DNA of 17,588 nt from Bacillota bacterium (GTDB taxonomy: Bacteria; Bacillota; Clostridia; Lachnospirales; Lachnospiraceae): assembly GCA_023437885.1 (NCBI GenBank), contig JAEZFH010000320.1, forward strand, positions 1-17,588, in the 5' to 3' direction. The notes beneath the pieces were generated by a model, which made no database searches, was not told where the DNA came from, and worked only from the letters and a program-made list of their open reading frames with translations. The stretch's first letter is position 1; the number at the start of each line of letters is the position of its first letter. A program made the position numbers and the translations under genes. This document shows, piece by piece, positions 1 through 7,754 of this stretch.

Positions 1-7
1 TAAATAT

Positions 8-14
8 CTCCTTT
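8..14 (-). promoter_or_regulatory. Ribosome binding site of a gene starting just beyond the left edge
   Basis: Read on the minus strand, the first bases of the window are AAAGGAG followed by seven bases, and then the window ends. That is the usual spacing for a start codon falling exactly outside the window. The 240 bases between this site and the sensor kinase stop contain no gene, so they are probably the leader of that off-window gene. YesM/YesN pairs usually sit beside ABC sugar transport genes, so a solute-binding protein is a reasonable guess, but nothing of its coding sequence is visible. Confidence 0.6.
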
Positions 15-91
15 CGGTGCTCCTATTGATACGAATCAGACGTCTTATTAACCCGGTGATTAAAGTCTAGCATACCGTTTCCCTGTCTTCC

Positions 92-109
92 ATATGAGGA
101 TTCTCATAT
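92..109. repeat. Perfect 7-base inverted repeat, possible operator
   Basis: ATATGAG, four bases, then CTCATAT form a perfect inverted repeat. It lies about 90 bases upstream of the presumed start codon of the off-window minus-strand gene. A regulator site or a small hairpin in the leader is possible. The local AT richness makes chance a real alternative. Confidence 0.3.
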
Positions 110-255
110 AATAGTACAATTCAAAGATATTTGCCCTCCATCTCCTGGTACACATTTTGAGCCTTCGGTTTTATGCCAGACCGTTTGTGTTTTGGAAAGG
201 AGCCGGCACATATCTCCAAAATTGAGAGTGCATTTCGTTCAGCTTTTTCTTCCAC

Positions 256-2076
256 TCAGTTTTGACAGGGAAGCGTCAGACAGAATACCGTTCCGGCTCC
301 CGGTTCCGATTTTATGTCAATGGAATAGTTATCCCCATAGATCAGGGACAGCCTGCAGTATACATTGGACAGGCCGATGCTGCCCTCCCCGCTCTTACGG
401 AGTATATTCCCATAATCCGTGGCCTTCATCCCCTTGCCGTTATCAGAAACAGTAAAAACCATAAAGTCTCCCTGCTTCTTTGCACACAGCTTCAGCAGTC
501 CTCCCCCGGACATTCCTTCAAACCCATGAAGGATGGAATTCTCAACAATGGGCTGCAGAAAAAATTTAGGAACCTTATAGACCATCAGTTCATCGGGAAT
601 TTTTATGGTTGTATCAAAGACTCCTTCAAAACGCCTGGACATAATATTAATATAGTTAATCGTCCATTGTACTTCATCGGACAGAGGGATCCTTCCGCTG
701 GTGTTTTTAAAGGAATAATGAAGCATCTCCGACAGGCTTACAATCAGCTCCGAGGTCTCATGATCCTCGTTCATGATCGCCATCATATTAATGGTGTTCA
801 GCGTATTGTACAGGAAATGTGGATTGATCTGCATGGTCAGGGCCATGATCTGGGTATCCTTCTCCTGCAGGGATATCTTATAATTTTCATCGATCAGCCT
901 GGTGATTTCCTTCTCCATGTGATTAAAGGTCTTCGTCAGAATTCGGAAATCCTTCCCTCTTGGGACCGGCGTATCCGCGCTGAAGTCCCCGGTGGAAACA
1001 CGTTCTGCCGCTTTGGTCAGTGCCGCGATGGGTTTGCTGATCGTGGAGGAAAGGAGGGCCGCGATGAGTACGGAGGCAGCCAGCAAGCCTATGGTTATCC
1101 ATCTCTGGGAGCTCTGCATCTGATTTTTTGTGGTCTGGATTACCTCCGACATGGGGATCAGGCAGAAGGAAAACCAGGAAAAGCCTTCCATATCGTCATA
1201 GCACAGCAGATACTCCACGTTGTCGATCCAGTAGGAGGTATAGCCCGAAGAGGATTTTAAAGCAAGAATTTGCTCCGGCACCATTGAGGTTATAGGAAAG
1301 AGCGGATGGTCCGAGGAAAGGATACGTCCCTCTTCATTGACCACCGCATAGATGCTGCCCTCGTAATTTACGCTTGACTTATAGAGGAAAGCCAGGGTTC
1401 CTTCCAGCACATGCACTACCAGAACCGGCCTAAACTGGTTGCTTTTCATGGCATAGAGCTTTCCGTTCTGGGAATATTGGAAATTCATCTGCCGGACCAT
1501 CGTGATGGGATATTGGTAACTATAGTTCTCTTTCTTGCTTAAATATTCGGTTTGAAACCATTTTCCGTAATCATAGCCGGTGATCCATAATACCTGCCCT
1601 CCGGCTGCTGCCGCTTTTTCATCCAGACCGAAACTTTGTATTTCCTCAATGGTAGGCTTCATGGAGGTGTTATTGGTATCAAAGATCCATTGTGGCGTAT
1701 ATAAATACTTTGCATAGACCGTATCATTTGACGCAAACTGCTTTCCCAATACATCCGATATGACCCGGTCCCTGCTTAAAAAATCACTGACGGCAAAGGT
1801 ATCCATATTGGAAAAGCAGTCAAAGCAATCCTCGTTGTTCAAAAGCAGATAGGATGCGTCCTCAATCCGGTTCAGGGTAGTTTGAATCAGGTTATTGTTG
1901 GTTTTTACGATGGACTGCACATTCTGGGAAGCCACCTTCACCATGTCAGATTCGTAGGTCTTCATGATCCGGCTGTATATCACAAAGGATGGGATAATTG
2001 CAAACACCGCCAATATGATCCCAAGCTTGGCCCTCAGACTCATGTACAGAATCCGCTGGATATATTTTTTTACCAT
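256..2076 (-). CDS. YesM-type sensor histidine kinase
   Basis: This is a 606-residue membrane histidine kinase of the YesM/LytS (His_kinase) family. A first membrane span lies at about residues 18-35, then an extracellular sensing region of roughly 285 residues, a second span at about 326-346, and a HAMP linker to about 400. The phosphorylated histidine is H420 in QINPHFLYNT. The ATP-binding domain shows the N box (PIVENSILHGF, N513), the D545 DNGKGM box and the GEGSIGL glycine box. It should autophosphorylate and pass phosphate to the response regulator encoded just upstream. Its start overlaps that gene's end by 7 bases, so the two are probably translationally coupled. The start has an AAAGG about 10 bases upstream. 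A second Met at residue 12 is possible but has no better site. The ligand cannot be read from sequence; for this family it is usually related to sugar or oligosaccharide uptake. Confidence 0.93.
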   Translation of the reverse strand: MVKKYIQRILYMSLRAKLGIILAVFAIIPSFVIYSRIMKTYESDMVKVASQNVQSIVKTNNNLIQTTLNRIEDASYLLLNNEDCFDCFSNMDTFAVSDFLSRDRVISDVLGKQFASNDTVYAKYLYTPQWIFDTNNTSMKPTIEEIQSFGLDEKAAAAGGQVLWITGYDYGKWFQTEYLSKKENYSYQYPITMVRQMNFQYSQNGKLYAMKSNQFRPVLVVHVLEGTLAFLYKSSVNYEGSIYAVVNEEGRILSSDHPLFPITSMVPEQILALKSSSGYTSYWIDNVEYLLCYDDMEGFSWFSFCLIPMSEVIQTTKNQMQSSQRWITIGLLAASVLIAALLSSTISKPIAALTKAAERVSTGDFSADTPVPRGKDFRILTKTFNHMEKEITRLIDENYKISLQEKDTQIMALTMQINPHFLYNTLNTINMMAIMNEDHETSELIVSLSEMLHYSFKNTSGRIPLSDEVQWTINYINIMSRRFEGVFDTTIKIPDELMVYKVPKFFLQPIVENSILHGFEGMSGGGLLKLCAKKQGDFMVFTVSDNGKGMKATDYGNILRKSGEGSIGLSNVYCRLSLIYGDNYSIDIKSEPGAGTVFCLTLPCQN

Positions 2077-3674
2077 TTTGCACGAGCCTTTCTGTATTGC
2101 TCCGGAGAAATATTGAATTCTCTGCGAAATATCCGGTTAAAGTAATTACTGTCACGAAAACCGCACTGCAGGGCAATCTCCTGAATTTTATCGTTCGTTT
2201 CCATCAGCAGGCGGCAGGCCAGCTCCATTCTTAATTTCAGTACATACGCACTGAAGGGCAGCCCGACCTTCTCCTTTAGTTTTCCGGATAAATAGTTGGG
2301 ATGAAAATGGATATGGTCAGCTACCTCCTGCAGGGACAGATCACTGTCCAGATGGCACTTGATGTAATGGATGCATTCCTCTATCAAATCCGGCGGATTT
2401 TCCTTCCGGCTGGCGTATTGTATCGCCTGTCCCAGCAGCTGCTTTGATATTTCAAACAGCTGGTCAAAGGCATCGCATTCCGCATACCTTTGATAGGACT
2501 GGTTCAGTAATTGGTCATACTGCTCCTGCAGCATCTCATTCTCTAATTCCTTAAGAATTGATACAATGATAGACGATACTCTGTGTTTGATTTTATTGGG
2601 ATAGCACCTTGTTTCCTTTGAAAGGGCGGCTTTCATGCCGTCAAGAATTTCCTCCATCTGCTTTACATCAAAGCTTCGGATCGCCCGGTTCAGCCGGTTT
2701 TCGAAGATGGCTGTGGACTTTGTGGGTATATCCATAACGGTATGCATCCTGTCGTAGGGAAAGATACCTCCCCGGATCTCATAAAAATAAAAAGCCAGCA
2801 TCTCTTCCGCCTGGATCAGGGCTTCCTGCGCAGATTCCGCCAGACACAGCCTTGTATTGGATAAACCCGCCCAGAAAACAATATTTTCCTTCCGCAACTG
2901 ATCCAGGCAGTATTCTAATTTCTGTGCCACTTCTAAGGCGGTTTCCTTCGGGAGCAGCAGAGCCGCCTTATGTACCGACTTATTGAATTCATTGGTCTGA
3001 GGAATACAGAACATATGGGGGAATAGGAAGGTGATATGCTCCATTAATGTTCTTTCCTGCTGTTTCGTTATGGTATGGTATGCCTTATCCGAAGCTCCCG
3101 GCGCCTCTCTCCAGCGCAGCAGGGCAATGGTTCCGAATTCCTTTAGAATGCCGTATTTATCCTCATCGGATGCGACCGCTTCCGGGTCCCCTTTGAGAAT
3201 ATTCTGCAGCAGCCTGTATTCCTCCTGCTTTTTTGCGTTGGTTGCCAGGGCCTGGTATTTATTCAGACTGTGCTCCTGTTCCTTTTCCTTCCTGATTTCG
3301 TCCCGAACCTTCTGCAGTACTTTCTGGACCTCCGATACACGAAAGGGCTTGATCAGATATTCAACCACCTTATATTTGATCGCATTCTGAGCATATTCGA
3401 ATTCCTGATAGGCACTGATTAAAATCATCTTGGTTCCCGGATATTCCTCAAAGATTCTTTGAATCAACTCCATTCCTCCCATAATCGGCATGCGGATATC
3501 GGTTAAAACGATATCTGCCGGTTTCTCGCTGAATATATCGTAAACCTCCCTTCCGTTGCTGCATGCGATAACCTCATAAGATGGGTATAGTTTGTGAATA
3601 ATTTCCTTCAGCACATTCCGCTGCATGGCTTCATCGTCGGCAACTATAATTCTTAACTGTTCATCCTTCCTCAT
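2070..3674 (-). CDS. YesN-type response regulator, receiver plus AraC DNA-binding domain
   Basis: This is a 534-residue cytoplasmic transcription regulator. Residues 7-125 form a receiver domain with the acidic pair D13/D14, phosphoacceptor D59 in LTDIRMP, S87 and the conserved K109 in LIKPF. A long middle region of about 300 residues, helix-rich and without a clear motif, leads to a C-terminal AraC/XylS double helix-turn-helix at about 430-532. There LSLQEVADHIHFHPNYLSG and the IQEIALQCGFRDSNYFNRIF segment are typical. It is the first gene of a pair with the sensor kinase, the reverse of the common yesM-yesN order. A weak AGGA lies seven bases before the ATG. Likely targets are the off-window gene at the left edge and perhaps the neighbouring GtaA-like gene, but this is inference. 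Confidence 0.93.
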   Translation of the reverse strand: MRKDEQLRIIVADDEAMQRNVLKEIIHKLYPSYEVIACSNGREVYDIFSEKPADIVLTDIRMPIMGGMELIQRIFEEYPGTKMILISAYQEFEYAQNAIKYKVVEYLIKPFRVSEVQKVLQKVRDEIRKEKEQEHSLNKYQALATNAKKQEEYRLLQNILKGDPEAVASDEDKYGILKEFGTIALLRWREAPGASDKAYHTITKQQERTLMEHITFLFPHMFCIPQTNEFNKSVHKAALLLPKETALEVAQKLEYCLDQLRKENIVFWAGLSNTRLCLAESAQEALIQAEEMLAFYFYEIRGGIFPYDRMHTVMDIPTKSTAIFENRLNRAIRSFDVKQMEEILDGMKAALSKETRCYPNKIKHRVSSIIVSILKELENEMLQEQYDQLLNQSYQRYAECDAFDQLFEISKQLLGQAIQYASRKENPPDLIEECIHYIKCHLDSDLSLQEVADHIHFHPNYLSGKLKEKVGLPFSAYVLKLRMELACRLLMETNDKIQEIALQCGFRDSNYFNRIFRREFNISPEQYRKARAKW

Positions 3675-3734
3675 AAATTAGTCCTGTATGATATATCCAT
3701 AAAGCCAATCACCATACTTTTCCTTTCTGTATCG

Positions 3735-3750
3735 TTTTAATAGATTAAAA
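3735..3750. repeat. AT-rich palindrome upstream of the response regulator
   Basis: TTTTAAT, two bases, ATTAAAA is a perfect 7-base inverted repeat 61-76 bases upstream of the response regulator start. It could be an operator, perhaps for autoregulation. It is made only of A and T in the arms, so chance occurrence is quite possible. Confidence 0.25.
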
Positions 3751-4015
3751 CCCGAATACTAAATACTATGAAGATTATGCCAGGTTCCAGTTACTATCCT
3801 AAAAGGAATACGGATGAAAATCAATCCCATGCTTCAAAGCCCCTCAAATACTTTCAGACTTCTATCAAACCGCGGTACTCAGGATATAATAAGCGGAATA
3901 TCTCTCCTCAGTTTGGTTCTGTTCATAACAGTTTTTATTTCAATCCATACCAACGATACAGCATGCAATTAAGCTGAGCTCCAATTAAATCACCTTATTT
4001 ACAGCATAATACAAA

Positions 4016-4062
4016 GCTCTCCTTATCCCTTGCTGATGTCAAATCTGCCCGGAAAGGAGAGC
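4016..4062 (-). terminator. Possible terminator hairpin after the GtaA-like gene
   Basis: GCTCTCCTT at 4016-4024 pairs perfectly with AAGGAGAGC at 4054-4062 across a 29-base loop. Read on the minus strand, the hairpin lies about 95 bases past the GtaA-like stop and is followed by TTTGTATTATG, a weak T-rich tail. The long loop and poor tail make this a modest candidate. On the plus strand no T-run follows directly. Confidence 0.4.
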
Positions 4063-4080
4063 CTGCCATATATCTGTTCT

Positions 4081-4129
4081 TTCTTTTGCTGTTAGTTCTT
4101 TTGCTGTTAGTTCTTTTGCTGTTAGTTCT
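4081..4129. repeat. 15-base tandem repeat, three perfect copies
   Basis: The unit TTCTTTTGCTGTTAG occurs three times head to tail at 4081-4095, 4096-4110 and 4111-4125, followed by the first four bases of a fourth copy. The copies are identical. It lies 28 bases past the stop codon of the GtaA-like gene on the minus strand. The unit length is a multiple of three, and the frame after that stop stays open through all copies, so copy-number change would not shift it. Confidence 0.95.
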
Positions 4130-4156
4130 ATTCCTTTTTCTATGTATCAGTTTTCC

Positions 4157-6091
4157 TTATTCCCTGCTAACCCTGCAAACTTCCGAATCAAGCAGCAGGC
4201 GTATGAAAAGTCCTCCCTGCACGGTACGATTCTGGAAGCCGACCATCCGTGCTGTCTTGGTGTCATACCAGTCCGTCATTGGAACGCGGGAAGAGGAGTT
4301 TTGATAAGCTGCATATAATGGAGCTACCATTTTCTGAAAATCTTCCTTCCCTTCCATCAGGGTAGCGCACCATACGAGCCAATCGGATTTGGTGTAGTCT
4401 GCCCGGTTATCCAGCGGCATTCCGAACTGATTGGACCGCTTAAGATAGGAGGAAAGCTCCTTCTCAAAATCTGCCATGTCAAAGATTTGTGTTCCCCACA
4501 GCTTATCCCAAACCAGATTATATTTCATGCTGAAGCTGTCTTCCCGGTCAAAGGCCAGACGATAGGTACCATCTTCCTTGGAGGCCATTGTAATCCAGCG
4601 TTTTGCCATCTCCTTCGCAGTTTCATGATATACCTTTGCCTGATCCGTATCCCCCTTCATACCACAGAGGATGGAAAAGCCTGCGATTCCCATGATTGCC
4701 TTGATGGAGAGGTTACAGTTATGGGCCAGATGTCCGGCGAAATCATCGGTGCAAAGCTGGTTCTCGGGATTCATACCTGTTTCCTTGAGATATTCGGACC
4801 ACTTCCCAAGCAGCTCCCAATTCTCCAGGGCGTAGCTGATATCCTTCTGTGCCAGACACAGGGCCGTCATCATGATCAGCATATTTCCGCATTCCTCCAC
4901 AGGCATCTGGTATTCCAGCTTATTTTCTCCATATACCTGTCCGTTAAGCAACGGATACTGACCTGCATCATGGGGTGCAAAGGCAAACGGCCACTCGGGT
5001 GAGGAGGCGTACTTGAAAATCGGGCGGAGCATTCCCTTGATGAACTCAGCGTTATAAAGTAAAAACAGCGGAACGGAGGGATAGCTGACATCAACCGTAG
5101 CGGCACATCCGTTACTGAAGCATTCCTTGGAGATAAAAAGCATATTTCCCTGCATATCCCTGCAAAGCTTATGTGCTGCTATGGACTGGCGGTATGCCAG
5201 GGCAAGCATTCTTGCATATTCCTCTCCGCCGCAGGCCAGAGCCTGAGTATGGAGCTTCTCGGAAAATTGCTGACAGCGGGCAGACAGCTCCGTATATTCC
5301 CGGAAGGCATCGGTAATCGCTCCCAGAATATCCGCGGTCTTCTCATCCCTCCAATAAGCCTCCAGAGCCTGTCCAAAATATTCGATGGATTTAATATCGT
5401 CATATGCGATTGCTGCCAGGGCCTGAGCTGCCGAAGCTTCTTCAAATTCCATCACAAGCTGCAGCCTGCCGCTCTGTGTATTGGTCTCCTCCAGGGAAGG
5501 CTGCTGATCGATGACGGTACGGAAGGACGGATCCTTCTGCACAGTCAGATAGAGATATCCCCAGTCAATACGGAGATCGTCTCCCGATTTATTCAGAAGC
5601 TTCTGGGGTATGCTCCCGACTCTTCCCCAGGTAAATCCTGCCTCTTCCCCATAGGAAAATGAGGTATCCCACTGGCCTTTTTCATCCAGGCAGATCTCAT
5701 CGTCTGCTAGAAGCCTGATTTTATAGCGGTGCTTTCTTGCGTCCGAGGAATGGAGTTTCATTGATACATAGGTAACAGGACGGGCGCACACGGAGGGTTC
5801 ATCAAGTAACAGCGGTGTTAAGAAATTAACCTTTAAGGTCACCGCCTCCGCTGTAAATACATATTCCGTAGACATGGCTTCTACACTGACACTTTCCTGC
5901 CTCATTGACACAGCTTCGGAAAGCCCCATAAAGCAGTACGGGACATCATCAATTTCCAGGATACCCGTAAGCCGGTGCTGTTTGCCGGTCCAATGCCTGG
6001 TCACATCGGCATTCAGCTGATTATTCATTGACCAGATATTGAAATACGGATCAACTGTGATTAGTGGAACTGCTGGATAACGTAGGCTCAT
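4157..6091 (-). CDS. GtaA-like protein (DUF5127/DUF4965/DUF1793 family), cytoplasmic
   Basis: This 644-residue protein matches the glutaminase A-like family across its whole length. The N-terminal signature at residues 6-56 includes VDPYFNIWS and TRHWTGK. A DUF5127-like beta region follows to about 290. Next comes an alpha/alpha toroid of DUF4965 and DUF1793 type, with HDAGQYP at 374-380, MPVEE at 396-400 and CTDDFAGHLAHN at 447-458. The C-terminal WYDTKTARMVGFQNRTVQGG is typical of the family end. The fungal founder is described as a glutaminase, but bacterial members are often annotated only by domain, so the substrate is uncertain. Many relatives have a signal peptide; here there is none, which suggests an intracellular substrate. 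AAGGAG precedes the ATG by ten bases. It is divergent from an AraC regulator, which probably controls it. Confidence 0.85.
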   Translation of the reverse strand: MSLRYPAVPLITVDPYFNIWSMNNQLNADVTRHWTGKQHRLTGILEIDDVPYCFMGLSEAVSMRQESVSVEAMSTEYVFTAEAVTLKVNFLTPLLLDEPSVCARPVTYVSMKLHSSDARKHRYKIRLLADDEICLDEKGQWDTSFSYGEEAGFTWGRVGSIPQKLLNKSGDDLRIDWGYLYLTVQKDPSFRTVIDQQPSLEETNTQSGRLQLVMEFEEASAAQALAAIAYDDIKSIEYFGQALEAYWRDEKTADILGAITDAFREYTELSARCQQFSEKLHTQALACGGEEYARMLALAYRQSIAAHKLCRDMQGNMLFISKECFSNGCAATVDVSYPSVPLFLLYNAEFIKGMLRPIFKYASSPEWPFAFAPHDAGQYPLLNGQVYGENKLEYQMPVEECGNMLIMMTALCLAQKDISYALENWELLGKWSEYLKETGMNPENQLCTDDFAGHLAHNCNLSIKAIMGIAGFSILCGMKGDTDQAKVYHETAKEMAKRWITMASKEDGTYRLAFDREDSFSMKYNLVWDKLWGTQIFDMADFEKELSSYLKRSNQFGMPLDNRADYTKSDWLVWCATLMEGKEDFQKMVAPLYAAYQNSSSRVPMTDWYDTKTARMVGFQNRTVQGGLFIRLLLDSEVCRVSRE

Positions 6092-6125
6092 TTTTATAAT
6101 TCTCCTTATCTGCTCATATTAATAC

Positions 6126-6155
6126 TTTATATTGATACTAAATTTATAGTGTGAA
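6126..6155 (-). promoter_or_regulatory. Putative promoter of the GtaA-like gene
   Basis: On the minus strand TTCACA (6150-6155) and TATAAA (6126-6131) are separated by 18 bases, a fair sigma-70-type match. The predicted start would lie about 30 bases upstream of the ATG, leaving room for the AAGGAG site at 6102-6107. Confidence 0.5.
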
Positions 6156-6218
6156 AAATGGAGCAAAGATCTCAAGCTGAAATGTAACACTGTTCAAATC
6201 AACTCTGATTTGCTTTCA

Positions 6219-6247
6219 TGGACATAATTATATTATAGTGCTATAAT
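6219..6247 (+). promoter_or_regulatory. Promoter of the AraC-type regulator
   Basis: TGGACA at 6219-6224 and TATAAT at 6242-6247 are separated by exactly 17 bases: five of six and six of six consensus positions. Transcription would begin near 6254. That makes the upstream ATG at 6259 unlikely as a start and supports the ATG at 6295. Confidence 0.75.
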
Positions 6248-6294
6248 GTATAAAATCCATGCATAAAATTAATATAAAAGTGAGGATTATGCGC

Positions 6295-7113
6295 ATGAAG
6301 GAAGAAATCATAAGTTTCTTGAATGAAACAAGCGGGGAAGAACTTCCCTTCTTTATAGAAATGACCGGTATCTCTTATTGTGATGAAAGCTATCGCATCT
6401 CAAGAAAGAACAGCTCCATCTACGTATTCGAATATATTTTGGAAGGAGAGGGAAGCGTAATTACCGACGGCAGGAAATTCATGGCCAAACAGGGTGATAT
6501 CTATATCCTCCACCGCGGCTCGGAGCATCTCTACTATTCGGACAAATCAAACCCATGGACTAAGATATGGTTTAATGCCAGAGGTCCCCTGATTGATAGT
6601 CTTGTCCAGCTCTATCGCCTCTCCCATACAAACCATATCGAGAATGTTCCTGTATCTTCCGTGTTCTATGACCTGCTGAATGCGGCCAGGCAGGCCGGGA
6701 ATTATAATCCTGCCTTTTCTGATGAGGCTTCCCGGCTCTTCTTCCAATTGATACTAACACTCTATCCCTATGTCCACCGGGAACAGCCTGCCTATTCCGG
6801 GGATGCCAAGATTCTGAAGGAGTATCTGGATAAAAACAATTACAACAAGGTAGAATTAAAGGATTTATGTGATCAAATCTATCATTCCCCTTCCCAGACC
6901 ATCCGTATATTTAAGAAGGCCTTTGGTATCACTCCATACCAATACCTGATCAACCAAAGGATCGAGCTCGCTAAGCTGCTGCTCCTGCATTCCAATAAAA
7001 GCATCAAGGAAATTTCCCTGGATCTGAATTTCTATGACGAGCATTATTTCTCCAACCTTTTCAAGGGAAAAACCGGGATATCCCCCCTGAAATACCGAAA
7101 GCAGCACCAATAG
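6295..7113 (+). CDS. AraC family transcriptional regulator
   Basis: This 272-residue regulator has an N-terminal cupin-like sensing domain (about residues 20-150, with YVFEYILEGEGSVITDGR and GDIYILHRGSEHLYY). Its C-terminal AraC double helix-turn-helix covers about 172-270, with VELKDLCDQIYHSPSQTIRIF and IKEISLDLNFYDEHYFSNLF then the GISPLKYRK end. The frame is open back to an ATG at 6259. The start chosen here, 6295, lies nine bases after a TGAGG site and about 40 bases past the predicted transcription start; an ATG at 6289 is too close to that site. The gene is divergent from the GtaA-like gene and probably activates it in response to a small sugar-like ligand; the ligand is not known. Confidence 0.9.
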   Translation: MKEEIISFLNETSGEELPFFIEMTGISYCDESYRISRKNSSIYVFEYILEGEGSVITDGRKFMAKQGDIYILHRGSEHLYYSDKSNPWTKIWFNARGPLIDSLVQLYRLSHTNHIENVPVSSVFYDLLNAARQAGNYNPAFSDEASRLFFQLILTLYPYVHREQPAYSGDAKILKEYLDKNNYNKVELKDLCDQIYHSPSQTIRIFKKAFGITPYQYLINQRIELAKLLLLHSNKSIKEISLDLNFYDEHYFSNLFKGKTGISPLKYRKQHQ

Positions 7114-7165
7114 AGGTCCTTCTGATAAAACTGTTCATACTTGATGGCATCCTTCAGTACCATCT

Positions 7166-7235
7166 CCTTCAGAGCCTCGCGGGAGGTATCGCATCTATAG
7201 GAAGCTGAGCATTACTTCCCGCAAGGAGCTGATGG
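7166..7235. repeat. Imperfect 23-base inverted repeat between convergent genes
   Basis: The arm at 7166-7188 pairs with the arm at 7213-7235 at about 19 of 23 positions across a 24-base spacer. The core GCGGGAGGTA faces TACTTCCCGC with one G-T pair. It sits between the convergent AraC regulator and CheX-like gene and could fold as a long hairpin that stops transcription from either side, but no T-run follows it. It may also be the relic of an inverted duplication of coding DNA. Confidence 0.5.
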
Positions 7236-7315
7236 TATCTATTCAGATGATGGAGGAGGCAGGCTGTACAAATGCAGATGCAAGTCCATTGTTTTCTATT
7301 TGGGGGCGTGTCTGA
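7187..7315 (+). pseudogene. Possible remnant of a LuxR-type DNA-binding domain
   Basis: The plus frame from 7187 to a TGA at 7313-7315 encodes IYRKLSITSRKELM, which resembles the C-terminal recognition helix and following loop of LuxR/FixJ helix-turn-helix domains (compare the family pattern IYRKLxxxSRxEL). No start codon, ribosome site or upstream helix is present, and the end overlaps the 3' end of the CheX-like gene. If real it is a short degraded fragment. The match is brief and could be chance. Confidence 0.25.
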
Positions 7316-7754
7316 GCCGGATATCCAGCTGAACATCCCCCACCGGGGTAGTAATGCAGTACCCGGCCTGCAGCTGACGTGCGGCGCTAGCAGCCCCCTG
7401 TAAGGGCTTTGGCGGTAAAATGTCACACTTGATATCTTTCGCTGCCAGTGCCGTCAGGACATTACCACTGATGATATTGGCTACCTCAGAAATCGCCGAA
7501 GCCACAAAATCATCCACCTCATCCACCTCCATACCGCTCATGATCCTGACAATATGAAGCGAAGTATCACGTGGAAAGCAGTATATGATCTCGCCCTGCA
7601 AATCACCGATCACACCGATAGAAATATCCAACCCATTCACAGATGAAAAACCGTCTGCGGTACGTTCATTCACATCGGACAAATCCAGCATGAGCTGAAA
7701 TACTTTGCGTGTGGCGGCCAAAAATGGATTGTATGAATTATTTTCCATCATGCT
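7296..7754 (-). CDS. CheX-like CheY-phosphate phosphatase domain protein
   Basis: This 152-residue protein carries the CheC/CheX/FliY phosphatase signature once, in DDFVASAISEVANIISGN, with E89 and N92 in the expected E-x2-N spacing. In characterised members these residues direct water at the phospho-Asp of CheY. It is a single-domain protein of CheX size, so dimeric CheX is the closest analogue. The start at 7754 has AAGGGGG six bases upstream; a longer frame to 7775 has none. The coding region begins inside the end of the bacteriohemerythrin gene (17-base overlap), so the two are probably coupled. No chemotaxis gene is near, so the partner may be another receiver domain. Confidence 0.8.
   Translation of the reverse strand, partial: SMMENNSYNPFLAATRKVFQLMLDLSDVNERTADGFSSVNGLDISIGVIGDLQGEIIYCFPRDTSLHIVRIMSGMEVDEVDDFVASAISEVANIISGNVLTALAAKDIKCDILPPKPLQGAASAARQLQAGYCITTPVGDVQLDIRLRHAPK

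Larger units (their letters stand above)
3675..4156. other. 482-base gap with no convincing gene
   Basis: This stretch lies between the response regulator start and the stop of the GtaA-like gene, both on the minus strand. It holds an AT-rich palindrome near the regulator start, a hairpin at 4016-4062 and a 15-base tandem repeat at 4081-4129, each listed separately. Short open frames on the plus strand (for example 3768-3977) lack a ribosome binding site and recognisable content. The promoter of the two-component pair must lie here, but no clear -35/-10 pair could be picked. Confidence 0.7.

Noticed and set aside
262..1260. Long open frame on the plus strand opposite the sensor kinase
   Set aside because: It is antisense to a well-supported histidine kinase, has no ribosome site and no recognisable domain. 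Its openness follows from the codon use of the real gene.
3768..3977. 69-codon open frame in the gap upstream of the response regulator
   Set aside because: There is no ribosome site, no family resemblance and no promoter tied to it. It lies where the minus-strand promoter is expected.
4086..4304. Plus-strand open frame with a Leu/Val-rich start that looks like a signal peptide
   Set aside because: The hydrophobic stretch is just the translation of the 15-base tandem repeat, and the rest is antisense to the GtaA-like gene.
6205..6218. Possible catabolite-control (cre) site between the GtaA-like gene and the AraC regulator
   Set aside because: TGATTTGCTTTCAT shares only part of the consensus and lacks the central CG. 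It is too weak to call.
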